Shown piece by piece: positions 33,222-44,850 of a stretch of 64,000 nucleotides of DNA (its first letter is position 1; each line of letters opens with the position of its first letter). The position numbers and the translations under genes were made by a program. This DNA comes from Thelonectria olida (lineage: Eukaryota > Ascomycota > Sordariomycetes > Hypocreales > Nectriaceae), in assembly GCA_020736575.1 (NCBI GenBank), contig JAGPYM010000021.1, positions 310,001 to 374,000 of the forward strand, read 5' to 3'. The notes beneath the pieces were generated by a model that worked only from the letters and a program-made list of their open reading frames with translations, searched no databases and was not told the origin of the DNA.

Positions 33222-33656
33222 TCCCATTTTGGTTAATTGATTACCAAATATGATCAAGAATCAAGGGAACAGCGGTGTGCTAGGGCTGATGAACGATGGC
33301 GTATATGTAGGCTATAGCCTGCATCGAAATGATGGAGATGAAAAGATGAAGTGACGGTAGTCGAAGTCTCAAAGAGGAATATATAAACCACGCTAGAATT
33401 TCATTTCTATCAAGGATGCAAGGATACAAACGCTTTATATTCTCTACGGGGGTTCTACTTGCACCCTGGATAGGTTAGTGTGAATATAATGCCAAACCCA
33501 ACATAGCATACGGGACATTTCTAAATCACAATAAAACCCTCAAGTTCCCATTATAATTCTCTCTCACAACTGGCTTCCATTAGAATTCTCATCCTCGCCC
33601 CGGATCCCTATCAGTATGAATACCAACAGTCAGGGCTATTATCCCAAGCCCTAACT
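33222..33656. other. Intergenic between convergent genes
   Basis: About 435 bases, AT-rich, with no supported coding sequence. It would contain the two convergent terminators. Confidence 0.4.
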
Positions 33657-34470
33657 TCAGTATGGGTCCCTGATGCCAGCATCCCACCGGAAGTATCGGC
33701 GTTGTAATGTGATAACCATCTGCACGAAAAGCTCTTTGAGCTTCCCCTCGCCGCTTCTATAGGTCCAGCTGTCGAACTGCCTGATCACCACGTCCGCTTT
33801 CCGCATCTCTGAGATTCCCTCATCATTGGCCCCCCAAAGAAACTTCTTCCCGATTAATCGAGTAAGGTCGTCAAGCAGCCCTTGACCGAGGGAAGTCCCG
33901 AACTCCGCGTCCTCATACATGCGCCCCAAGGCCATGCATAGAGATGGAAAGGTCATCGTCCAAACAGTGCAAGGCAGATTGGTTTCCGATTCTTCGAGCT
34001 GTATAAGTTCATTGCGGTCGATTCCAGTCCATGAAAGTGGCAGAATCACAAGGGTTAGAGATCGGTAGGACACAGGGGAACCAGGGTCGCAGTCTATCTC
34101 ATAGCGAGAACCAACTTTAGAGAAGTCGGATGTGTAGGCTCGGGCTACTCCTCCAATACCTATGTACCAGCCCTCTTCGGCACGAACTTTGCAATGACCC
34201 AAGGAAAGAATAATGTCGTCGATTATTTCTATTTGCTCGTCTGGGGTGAGAAAGAAGAGGTCCTGCTTGGTGATTAGCCTACTGCATGCGACACGGCTAT
34301 GTGTGCTGATATACCCCTGGTACACGGGGATAGTAGCCGTGGCGGTTGAACAAGCTAGTCTCCCACTCGATCAAAACCATCTTGCGGTCCTCGAGAAGTT
34401 CTAAGATTTTGAGGATGGATGGGGGGAAAGTCCGCTTGAGGAATTCCGTAGAAGCCCGGGAAGAACTCAT
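33657..34470 (-). CDS. Unidentified fungal protein (intact member of a locally duplicated family)
   Basis: Exons 34470-34315 and 34262-33657, 253 residues, in phase. The N-terminus is FPPSILKILELLEDRKMVLI followed by GYYPRVPG; directly after the intron comes DLFFLTPDEQIEIIDDIILS. The rest has TSDFSKVGSRYEIDCDPGSP, LPLSWTGIDRNELIQLEESE, TMTFPSLCMALGRMYEDAEF and a C-terminal DSWTYRSGEGKLKELFVQM. No signal peptide, membrane helix or known catalytic motif was seen. A broken copy with the same intron position is present at 35.66-36.55 kb. I do not recognise a named family; a cytosolic role is all that can be said. Confidence 0.65.
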
Positions 34471-35656
34471 GGTGATTTCTCTTGTCAATTTTGCTCTTAT
34501 AACACTTGTGTTGTTGCTCGTGTTGTAATTAATTGCAAAGAGAGAAAAGGACGTCCTATTTCAAGTTGAAACGCAAGTCTGATTCGAGTTGTTTACTTGC
34601 GTTCGTCATTGGATCACAATTCCTTACTAAAGGTTATTTCATGTGAATCAATAATCATGAAAAACATTACAGAAATACAGCACATGGACTCGCTAGAGAC
34701 CGGTATTCTGCATCCGTGACAAGCTCCTAGCAAACCTCCCTATGGGAACCTCACCTTCTAATAGATTCATACTTATGGACCTCAGTCCAGCAAGTCGGGC
34801 TGTGCGTCATCCACAGTGTTGAATAATCAATACCTCCCATGCCTCCCTGACCTGGGACCCAGAAGAAACGCGTATCGACCGTCAGTGGCTACAACTTCTA
34901 CCTTGAAGAACATGTATAGAAATACGCATCTGCGGTTTGCGAGACCAAGATGTATACCTTCCCACTTTTCTTTTCGAGGGCCAGGATGGCGCAACATCTC
35001 TTCTCTTCAACATTATATTTTCGTCGATCCTAGGTCCAATGATCCTCATACTCGCATGTAGGAAACTATCCACGGCCATACCAACCATGCAAGGCTGAAA
35101 ACTCTTTAACGGACAATTCTACTTGAAGGCTAGTAGGATATAAAAGTTAGGGTCTGGTTAAGGGTTAAAGGCTTAGGTTTAGGAACAGGTGTTAGAGTTG
35201 GGGCAGTGAGTCCTCACAACACTTCCTAGAGTTAGGCCCTAATCCATTTTCACGCTCCGATCCGATGTTTCTGATATTGTGTTTCTATTGAAGTGGCTCA
35301 TTGGATAGAAGGAGAAGGTGGACGGTTTGCCCCCGTACGATCGGGCCCCCGAGAGGTATGGGTATCCGACAAAGAAGTTAGTGAAGCACTGGAAGAAAAA
35401 TGCAAACAATGGATAGGTCCAAATGATGGAATCAATTCCCAATAACCATGACCACACCAGAATTATAGTCAATTGATTTGTCGTACCTCAGCTCGTGAAT
35501 CCCTCGCAGTCTAGCTCGATCCTGCATGATGCACGTCATGGTCGATACGATACCATTTGGATAAGACCCCTTCATTCTTTCTCGATAATGAATTTCCATT
35601 TGTTCCATTCAAGTACAGTATAAACTTCAGGCATACGCATAAATGTGTGCTAAAAG
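34471..35656. other. Intergenic with degenerate telomere-like TTAGGG stretch
   Basis: About 1.19 kb. From about 35146 to 35184 the plus strand reads as degenerate TTAGGG-like units (GTTAGGGTC, TTAAGGGTTAAAGG, TTAGGTTTAGG). The run is not long or perfect enough to be a telomere. No supported gene. Confidence 0.4.
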
Positions 35657-36553
35657 CTATGTATGCAACCATGCGCCTTCAGCGATGAGGCAGATTTTCA
35701 TAGTACGTTTCCCCGTTACAACCTCAACCAATGTCTCCCTCGTCCACTCTTCGTCGATTCTGAAGGTCCAGCCTCGAATTCCGCTCATGGCGTTCTCCAT
35801 TGCCTGTACCTCCGTCTCCGAACGTGGCTCGTCATCGGGAGGGAACTCTACGTAATCCCCTTCATAAGACATATCGAACATCGAGTAGCCGATTATGTTG
35901 GCTAGCTCGCTAATTATCATTTATATGCCTGCCGCGGGAACTCCCGCGCTTCTCACTAGCTATAAGACGCACGAAAGCAGCACATGCGATCGGATGGGGA
36001 ACCGTCGAAACGGTGCATAGTAGATGAGTGTCAGAATGTGACAGCTTTGCAAGCTAGTCGATATTAATTCCGGTTCACGAAAGAAGCAAAAGCACAAGCC
36101 TCTAAGGTCGGAAGCGGTTGATCTGCTCGTTCTCGGGTCTCATAATGATGTAGCGAAGGCCAAGACCAAACTGCTCAGACGCATACGCTGGACGTAGCTT
36201 ACTCTTATCGGTTGGGTAAACCTCGGCAGCGATATCGCGGGCTGTTTGTCACTGTTCGTCCGGCGTGAGAAAGAATAGATCCTGCAAGTAATGAGTAGCT
36301 TGCTGCATACGGTGCAACGATGCATGCTGACCAGTTGACGTACTCCGTTCGACACGAGGGGAAAGCCGAGACGCCCCAGCAAGCTGATCTCCCCTTCGAT
36401 CAGCAGAATATCAGAGGCCTCAAAGCATTCCAAGGAATGGAGTATACGATATGCCCATGGTGGCTTTTGCGGTGAAAGAAGAAAAGGGAAGAAAAAAACG
36501 ACGTTGTGAATCGAGAGATGAATTGTATCCAAGACATGTTTGCTGTGAATCAA
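35657..36553 (-). pseudogene. Decayed paralogue of the 33.66-34.47 kb gene
   Basis: The first part (36553 to about 36103) contains PPWAYRILHSLECFEASDIL, then FPLVSNG at the end of an exon, an intron, and DLFFLTPDEQ. This is the same exon boundary and the same DLFFLTPDEQ start of exon 2 as in the intact gene. TGA at 36249-36251 directly after DLFFLTPDEQ truncates it; the frame continues afterwards with QTARDIAAEVYPTDKSKLRP. A second piece at 35920-35657 (ISELANIIGYSMFDMSYEGD, RGWTFRIDEEWTRETLVEVV) aligns by eye with the C-terminal LLDDLTRLIGKKFL and DSWTYRSGEGKLKELFVQM of the intact gene. The middle is missing or scrambled. The piece at 35657-35920 could still be a small expressed gene. Confidence 0.6.
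35933..35948. repeat. GC-rich inverted repeat
   Basis: CGCGGGA-AC-TCCCGCG, perfect 7-base arms with a 2-base loop, between the two pieces of the decayed paralogue. It could form a hairpin or bind a dimeric protein. No further context. Confidence 0.4.
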
Positions 36554-36724
36554 TATCAGGTGCGAGCTGAGTTCAGTGACTCATTCCTAGAATTATCCAT
36601 TTCATTACATGCTTTCCCTGTTGTTTATACTTGGGACTTCATTTCGGGTATCTACCTTACGTCTCCACGCAACCACCTGCATCCAATGCTCAAGTCCAAT
36701 CAGTCTGTACCATAACATCAAATC

Positions 36725-38892
36725 TCAACCCTGCTTTTCCGCTGCCTTCGGGGTCACCTGCCCGCTCGCAGTATCCTCGGCCTCATGCACAGTAGTTCCA
36801 GTGACGGTAGACCTGAACGATCGGCGGCCCGTGAGATCTAGGTAGATGTACTTGGCCGTTCGAACGAGAGTGTGTCGGCCCTCGAAGATGGGGAACAAAC
36901 CGACGGCGAAGAAGGAGCAAAAGATCCAGATGATGCCGACAGAGACCCAACCGGTGAAGAAGGGCTTGGAGAAGATGTAGCCAGAGCCGTACATGGGAAG
37001 AGGCCAGAGAACAAGGAACGAGATGGTCTAGAGAGAAAATAGTTAGCATCTTGCCAAGGCTGCATTCGGTCTCGAAGTGAGGATGTTATCTTACCATGAC
37101 GATTGTAGTAATCTTGCTGATCTTTCCAGCCCTGAGCAGTTTCTTCTGCTCCTCCTTTTGTTGGTCCACCGTGTTTGAATGCACCTCAGTCGAGTTCTCG
37201 ATGTCTGCGCCAACCAAAACACCAGCGTCGTGATCGTCGGCCTTGCGAATGTCCATCATGCTCTTCCAGTCATAGTTTTGAGGGCCCAACGCATACGTGA
37301 GGATGGGAATAAAGATTAGAGGAGAGAGCAGCGCGGCAACGTTACCCGCGAGCATGGGGTTGTTCGACCCCGTGCAGGCCACGTTGAGAGAACCGCACTC
37401 CTTCTTGGCAGTGACGAGCCATGCGATAAGAGCTACGATGAGGCCGAGAACGGGAGACAAGGCGGCAGCCCACTTGTTCTGCTTGTTCCAGATCAGGGTC
37501 AAGGTCGCGGGCAAGACGGCCGAGGAAATGATGCAGCCCATCATGACGTAGAGGTATCCCATGGAGATGCCAGCGTACCACAGACCGACGGAGAAACACG
37601 AGATGAAGAGGGCATAGAGGCAAACGATGCAGTGGGAGATGTAGATGAGTCGCTTTCCGCTCGCATCAGGCTTGATGTAGGTCCGGTAGAAATCGTACGT
37701 GAAGATGGACGACACAGCAATAAGTTCGGCAGAAGTGGCACTGGTAACGGCCATGAAGATGATGAGAAGCGTCGCCACTGCGCCTCCCTTGCCGAGAAGG
37801 GCCACCGCTGCGTAGGGGAGCACGAGACCCTCACTGACAGCAGCGTCGCTCATGCGATCGGGATAAGTCGGGAAGCTGGGATTGTTTTCAAGCGAAAGCG
37901 CTGCGAGTCCCATGGTGGTAGCAGTAAGCCAAGGAATGGCGAACCAAGAGAGACCACCAATGAGGTAGCCGGGCAGAGCGTGGACTGGCGACGCAGCGAT
38001 AGCCTTGTTGTAGTATCCGTTATCCAGGAAGACGGTACCAAAGTTACCAACGATGTTGATGACGAAGAAAATGGCGCCCTCTTTTGATCGCATCGTCAGG
38101 TAGCTTCCGTGAGCATTTCCCTCGACAGGGTGTCGCTCGGCGGCAGCAGCAAGCGCATCGTAGACGGCAGCAGGCGAACCGAGAGTATCGGAAGAGGCGT
38201 ATGTGGTCAAGGCAAAGATGATGATGATAATCAGCAGGATAAAGGTGTGCACCCAATCTGTCAGGAACGTGGCCTTGAGGCCTCCAACTAGAGTGTACAG
38301 CACAACACCCAGCGGCAGCAGGTAGATGGCGGCAATTGTGTGCATGCCAGTCAAGGCAGACACAGTCGCAGAGCCTCCAACGATGAGCATCAGCGAGACG
38401 AGGATGTTGGTGACGAGGCCGAAGACCATGAAGACGACGTGGGCGATGGTGCCATATCTTGCCCGAATCACCTCGAGGAACGTATGCGCATTGGGGGCAC
38501 GGCGCTTCAGCTCAATGGCCAATGTTGCGAAGAGGAGGATTTGCACGGTAGCACCAGAAGCATACCAGAACGGTCCACTGACTCCGTAGCGGTAGCAGAC
38601 GCCCGAGGATTGCAGGAGCGTGGCGGCCCAGGTCCAGGAGGAGACGACGGCGGAACCGACCAGACCGGACTTGACTGTGCGGCCGGCCGTGCTGAACATC
38701 TCAGATGTTTGAAGCTCCGAGTTGTATCGCTTTAGGATGAAGGTGGTGAGGATCATGCCTGAATGAGGTGGTCAGCTTACACGGGGATAGCATCACTGGA
38801 GGGCGGGTGGACTCACCAAATGCAAAGGCAAAGCCCAGGCCGAGGACAATGCCATAGCCATAGCTCTGGTCCAAGGCTACGGTGGCACCCAT
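36725..38892 (-). CDS. DUR3-type urea permease (SSS family)
   Basis: Exons 38892-38817, 38758-37095 and 37027-36725, 680 residues, in phase. ATG 38892 is the only in-frame ATG near the N-terminus; the open frame further upstream starts with TTG. It is a plasma-membrane proton or sodium symporter. The sequence is close to canonical fungal DUR3: GYGIVLGLGFAFAFGMILTT, RTVKSGLVGSAVVSSWTWAA, TLLQSSGVCYRYGVSGPFWY, AHTFLEVIRARYGTIAHVVF, GVVLYTLVGGLKATFLTDWV, WPLPMYGSGYIFSKPFF. DUR3 takes up urea, and in yeast also polyamines, under nitrogen limitation. The TLLQSS and YRYGVSGPFWY details make it a better urea-permease candidate than the paralogue at 18.97 kb, which has WLWSTAMLGS at that site. Small intron signals are all canonical. 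Confidence 0.93.
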
Positions 38893-41714
38893 AGCTGCTG
38901 TCGCAATGTTCAATTGGAAGATTCAACTGTGCGGTGGTGATCTTCACAGACGAGGTGGGTTTTCGCCGTTGTAGCTTGGAGCGAGCAGGACATTCCAATG
39001 CTTAAATTGGCCCGGGATCTTGGCAGGTTTTTAACACTCTGGGGAGATGCAATGCGTCCTTCAATGCTACACTACAAAAAGTACCTTACATTGTGCAATT
39101 GATCGACGCCTCGTTAAGATTCGGTGGTGATACTGGAAAGCTCCCCTTATCAAAAACACCCTGCATGCTTCTCCGAGCCATGACAAAGTCGCAGCTCTTG
39201 CAGCCCGATTGCAGAGATAACGCTCTTACGGCACTGATTTGCGTAGCCGTCTTCGGTCTAGTTCCGTGGGCAACTGCTTGACGAACCGTGCGGCCGCCGG
39301 CGATTGTGCCCCGGCGGCGGCACATGAGATGGCTGAGGGACAGTGTAACCCCATTGGCGGTGAAAGATTCAAATGTTTCGACTTGGACGGGCTTCTCCAA
39401 CGAGTGGTCCATCCGTTGATCGTGGGGAAGAAAGTAAGAAGCCCCCCAGGCTCGATGATAAAGAATAGAGGCATCTCATTGACCCAAGAGCAACCTACGC
39501 CGTGATGTTGCTTTTGTCCGGACAAGCCACCAGCACGCCAATCGCGCTGATGTCTCTCCAGTGACTAATGGGCCTTGAGTAATCTCTGAGATTTCGTGTA
39601 TCGTACTGCCAGTCGCACAGCTTGCATGCAGCCACTGAAGATGGAAGACGCCGTGGGTCATTCCAGTTCGTCAACTAGCGGTAGAGCTACTCGACATCCG
39701 GGGTAACGTACCGTAGTCTTATCCACTGTAGCCCATTGGATCGGGGATTTGCTGCAACGCTGTTTGAAGCCTCGAAGGAATGCCATGAGCTGGCGGGGTA
39801 GCACACTCGTGTGGGGTGATGATCGAAGGATTCCATGGATGTTATCTCTTGCATTGAGAGCTGGTCTGATAAGAAGATGCTTGTTCCCATTACATGATAA
39901 GATCTGCCTGCCCTTCCCTTTGTTCAGCCTTCATCTCGCCGTGTTTCGCCGCCGGTTTGTCGCCGCCGGTTCGTCTGCTACAATACCCTGCCAGGCATTT
40001 GCCAACGGCGCATTATGGAGGCCGGCGGTCGCTCTATCTTGAACGAAGAAAATTTCTTCGCGATTGAGGCTGAATGATATCGCTCTAAATCAGATCTCAT
40101 TCTTGCAATTTTCTTTTCACATGCATGGGGGTACTTCGCACTGATACACACATGGGTGGTTTGGGCACATTTGCAGCCGATACTAATTACCTACTTACTC
40201 CTCTTTCAGCCCAAGCGTAATCTCTTCTCTCCCTCCAGCCGAGACGTCAATAATAGAAGCTATCGACAAGTACACATGCACCACTACTTCTAGGACCTGA
40301 CAAGCACCACAAGAATTGGCTAACAGGTAAGTTCAAGACGTAATGAAGCCCTTATCTCAAGCATATTGTGACTACGATCGGAGTAGCTGATTAACTGCCA
40401 ACGCAGAGTAGTTCCAATATCATCAACCATCGAGCAGCGAGCGGTCTTTCATAACGTTTTTGTCTCCCCTTTGCCCACCCTGAAGAGGTTCCATATTCCT
40501 GGTCTTTGGGAGCAACTTCACCTCAATCGAGAGCCTCATACGACCCAAATTGAGTCATAAGTAAGTAGAACGAACACCGTATGGAAGTTTATGCATCGAG
40601 ACAACGAGATAGACGTTGCCATAGGCGGCTTGGCATCCAAGGTAGCCAAGACAAAGGTGGATGGTGGACCTTCCAACCGGAAAGGATACTCTCAGCCTAC
40701 CCGAGACCCATCACCAGAAGAGCCAAGGACGCTACATCCAGCAAGCCACTCAGAGTACTCATTCTACCGTGGCTTTGAGAAAGTGATGAACTTTTTCTAT
40801 CTCAGCGACGCTGTATCGATAAAGCTACAACTAAACCTTTGGTAAAATCGTGCGCAAGCATCGCTGCATCAGTAGGTTGGATTTCGTCACCTTTTGTAGT
40901 AGGTCTAGTTTCCTTCCGCTTTCTTACCAAGTTCTGAAATGCATGACTGAAATAAGTGCTTAAAAAAATACCTCAAATTACAGTATGAGATTGAAAAGTA
41001 CGAAGTACGGCCATTTTCATCAGCGGTGTGTGCCAAGTACTCCTAATGGTCAGTCGAAATGAAGAAAATGAAACAGATTAGCTACTAAATAAGATACATC
41101 GAATAAATACTCAAGCACTTAGAGTCTGAGTATTTTTCTTCAACCTTAGAGCAAGTCCTTGCTCCTTCTTGGCTGTTCACAACTCGCTTTCAACAGCGCG
41201 TTTACTATCACTACACTACTGATACAACTCGCAAGCCACAGGAAGATCACACAAAATGATAGCAAGGAATACCCCTCAGTTAATTATGGGCGCTGGAAGA
41301 AAATATCTCTCTTCAAATGATCCTCTCCACCCACAAACGCAAGCTCCTTCGGCAGAATCGTTCCCCTTTAGTTGCCATCTCTATCGTGATGCGCATTGGG
41401 GGCCTCCTACATGGGCGGAGGCATATTAATAACGACATCCATATCTCTAGAGTTGTAGAGGGCCAGTATAGAGCATTTCCCACATGTCACGTGAGATACA
41501 GGTCGGCCACCATTCCAAGCAACAACTCATCCTACTACATTACACTCCAGTCAACTTTCCCTACAACACGCTTCTCAGAATGCAGCCAAGTCCAACGATT
41601 TTTCTGCATTCCCTTCCATCCAAATCTTCTATTGTCTTTGAAAACTAGTCTTTCTTCTCGCGCCATGGACCTAACGCTGTATTGCCAAACTCGGCTGAGG
41701 GGTTGGCAAAAAGC
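38893..41714. other. Gene-poor region, nothing firmly supported
   Basis: About 2.8 kb. Open frames at 39086-39412 (-), 40591-40845 (+) and 41317-41748 (+) were inspected. None has a recognisable domain, a signal peptide or a convincing intron, and the first is likely promoter DNA of the DUR3 gene. The stretch 40930-41180 is AT-rich. Confidence 0.4.
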
Positions 41715-42526
41715 AAAGCTGCCTCACTTACCCTCCTGTTTTTGTTAAAGACCTTGGCCTGGTGGCCAAACTTGGTAAGCGCCGAGGGTTACTATTACTA
41801 AAGGCCAAGACTCTTTGGGCTCTCTATCAGCTTGTACCTAATATCCCAGTAACTGAGATTTATAGCTGGGCGTAGGATGGGGATATTCTATACCTGTATT
41901 TAGAGTTCGTCTAAGGTGTCAAGCTCCCTAAATGCTAGGACTCTCTAGATCGAATAGAATAAATTTGGGTTTCTAAGCAATTATAGGATATACTTACTTA
42001 AGTTCGCGGCATACGCTAAGACTTAAAATACCTCTTTTTTAGTAAGTATTACTATTTATATTTGCAGTTCTCTCTCTCTAATTAATTCCTAGGCCAGATT
42101 AACTATAGTCCTTATAATAATATTATTCTTACTAGGTGAAATTTACCCCCAACTCGTCCTCTTACCTCTATTAAAAAGGTCTATAATTGCATGCCCTTAT
42201 AGACTAAAATCGGGTTGGAATTTTACTAGCCTAGATGCGTGCCTGAGGATACCCTAAATTTATATCGGAAATTGCTCCCAGATAATGCTATAGTTGTCTT
42301 TACAGATGCTGATCTCAACCCACGCAATACCTTAGTTACCGAAGAGTCTCCCCATTATAATACTGCTTTTATAGACTGGGAGGAGTCTGGCTGGTGCCCT
42401 GCCTACTGGGAGTTCAATAAGGCGACAATCACGGTAAACACGAGGTCAGAATGGGCTGCCAGGTCGGGCTGTTCATTGTATATGCGCCAGACCGTGAGTG
42501 AACAAATCAGACAGCTTCTCGGATAG
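41715..42526 (+). pseudogene. RIP-like relic of an aminoglycoside-phosphotransferase (APH)-fold kinase
   Basis: Reading the plus strand with stops ignored gives the fungal APH/choline-kinase-like pattern: KDLGLVAKLGKRRG, AKTLWALYQLVPNIPVTEIY with SWA then DGDILYLYLEFV, then DSLDRIE, and at the end LLPDNAIVVFTDADLNPRNT, LVTEESPHYNTAFIDWEESG and WCPAYWEFNKA. The last parts correspond to the catalytic loop (usually HxDxxxxN; here TDADLNPRN, so the first residue is changed) and the IDWE metal site. Between 41875 and 42240 there is an in-frame TAA, TAG or TGA about every 5-20 codons, mostly where Gln or Trp would be expected, and the segment is AT-rich and TpA-rich. This is the signature left by repeat-induced point mutation on a duplicated gene. 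The last ~95 codons are still open from 42239. Confidence 0.75.
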
Positions 42527-44850
42527 TTGGGTGCGTTTCAGAGGGCTCTTGGATACTTGTGTTCAGGTGTCGCGGGCTCCAGGACTGGGTGCTCTGGTGA
42601 GCGGGTGCTGCATAGTGCTCCGGCGGTAATTCTCAGCTTTTCTCATCAGATGAAATTCATTTCCTGTTGCATTCTCGTTTCTACGCAACGTATGGACTGG
42701 CTTGTGCAACCTATAAACTTCCTAGTTGCCTAGCCATTTAGAGGGGCAAGCAATGGCAATACCTGCATACGTTACCCATAGGATTCTGAAGATTTCGTTG
42801 TTCGCCACTATAATTCCCTACAATCTAATAGGCAGCCTAGGAAGTATTGAATACCGACCCAATTACACATGGGTCGCCTATAATGCGGCACGTCGAGGTT
42901 CAGTCATCTATTACGGATGAGACCTATTCCCTCACACCCTCGCTCCTGAACACAGTCTTCTTGCTACCACCGCACAGCAGGTCTTTGCGCCTTGGAAAGA
43001 CACGGTACTTGAGATTGATCTACTAGTAGTGTTGTTTTTGTGTTATACGATAGGAAATTCTTTTTTAGAGAGGGCATTGCAAGCCCTCAGACCCCTTTAT
43101 GACCTGCCCAGGTCGAAGTGGATGAATCAGTTTTCTGAACCACCAAACAAGCTACAACAGTCAGAGTTGGTATCGGAGTCAAGCTCTCCAGACCCATTGT
43201 CGTCGTTAACGGCCACAGGAGATTTGTTGCCGCCCGCTGAGAATGGGGATAAATGGACTATCACCGCAACTCATATTGCCTACTTCACAGGTAGCTGAAG
43301 GCTGGCATTGAATCAAGCACCCGACGCCAATCAGTCTACTAAGTCTTACAGTGCTTACTTGGTGCTTACTTATGTACTGGGTTATTTTTCATTTCATTCT
43401 GTCCTATTTTGCCTTGTTTGTTTTACCTTACTCATTTACTTCCCGAGCCCGGTCTGCCTGTCTTGAGCAACAGGGCAGGCAGAGTCAACTAGATATTCTT
43501 TAATGGTTCTTCTAACCCTTCGTCCCCTCACCATCTTCAAAATCTTCTGCTCATACTTTTAATCCTTATAACTCTGCCCATTGCTTATTCGTTAGACCAA
43601 GATGTGACATTGTTTCCAGCCTTCAAGCACCAGTTCCAGAATCGCCGACGCGTAGTTCAGCCCGCTCTCCGTGGTCTTTACATCTCAGGAAAAGCCGCAG
43701 ATGTAGGGTAAGGAGAAGTGTGACTAAGTTAACAATTCCATTGGAAAATGCTTCTCTGAGACACATGACGTTCGCCAGTTGGTAGTCAGCGTATCTGAGC
43801 CCCCCAAGATCACGATTCGGTCCAATTGATGACGATGACCTAAATATGATCCCACCGTTTGGGAGCGGGCCGTTGTACCTTTTCGGGCCATACTATCTAA
43901 AACAAGCCAATCACAGCATCAAAGGGTGATGATGATGACATCCAGCTAAGACCTGCAGACTTCTCGGAGGAGTCCTCAGCTTACCCACCCAGTTGCAGTA
44001 GTGGTCAGCCTCACCGGGCTTGCCAAAGACTCAGGCATGCAAGAAGGAAAATCTCACCTTTTACTGGCGAGAGAGTCGAGCTGGCTGCCTCAAAGTGATA
44101 TGGAGCGTGCCTGACAGAGCTGCATGTCTCAGGAGGGGGCCTTAAAACGGGTCACTGCAGCGAAAAATGCCTCCGAATTGCCGGCATGCCCTTTGCATCT
44201 TCGGGAGTGCCGTCCCTCGCCCATGCCCGAGCTAAAGGCGGGACATTTACCTAGCGGCAGCTACTCCCGAAGAGTGCAAGGACGGGGCTCGGCACTCGAA
44301 TGGGTTGTCTATCGAGACTCGGGTGCGTCCGAATGAGGTCCCATATGGCGCGCTATGAAGTGCCCAGGAAGAGGGGTTGAGGGCCAAAAGAACTTCGGTA
44401 GGAAACAAACATCCTCCAGGGAATCTTCGTGACATTCGAAGGCCAAACTTTGGGCGTATGGGGGAAGTCTCATTATCTTCAAATGCGGGCTGGGGGAACC
44501 GACTGGTCCACGCGCTCACCGGAAACACCGCCAGCTAACTAATTACCTAGTCTGCGACTAGGGGAGAGATTTTCCATCACAAAGAGAAAAAAACAAAACA
44601 AAATACAGCATATACATAGCAGTGAAAGGGACGATCTCTCTTCAATCGCGGTTAATCCCAGAAGCACTAGCCATGCGCAGTAGCGAATTGACGGCCCAAG
44701 ATTTGACCCAGAGCTGAGAATATTGACGACCGCCAGCGCTGAGCTGTCACATTCTGTGTCTCGACCTCCACTCAAAATTCTAACTAAAATAGGCAGCGGA
44801 ACATGACTTGCGCTGTGGCATCATCTTGCAGCATCTTCAGCCACTCATAT
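42527..44850. other. Gene-poor region, nothing firmly supported
   Basis: About 2.3 kb. Frames at 43029-43298 and 44124-44336 (+) and 44247-44528 (-) have no domain or splice support. The GC content is higher again after 43600. The last 80 bases are the 3' flank of the MpaB-like gene. Confidence 0.4.

Noticed and set aside
35146..35184. Internal true telomere
   Set aside because: Units are too degenerate and too few, and coding DNA continues on both sides; kept only as a low-interest observation.
39086..39412. 108-codon minus-strand frame upstream of the DUR3 permease
   Set aside because: No domain, intron or start context; lies in the likely promoter region.
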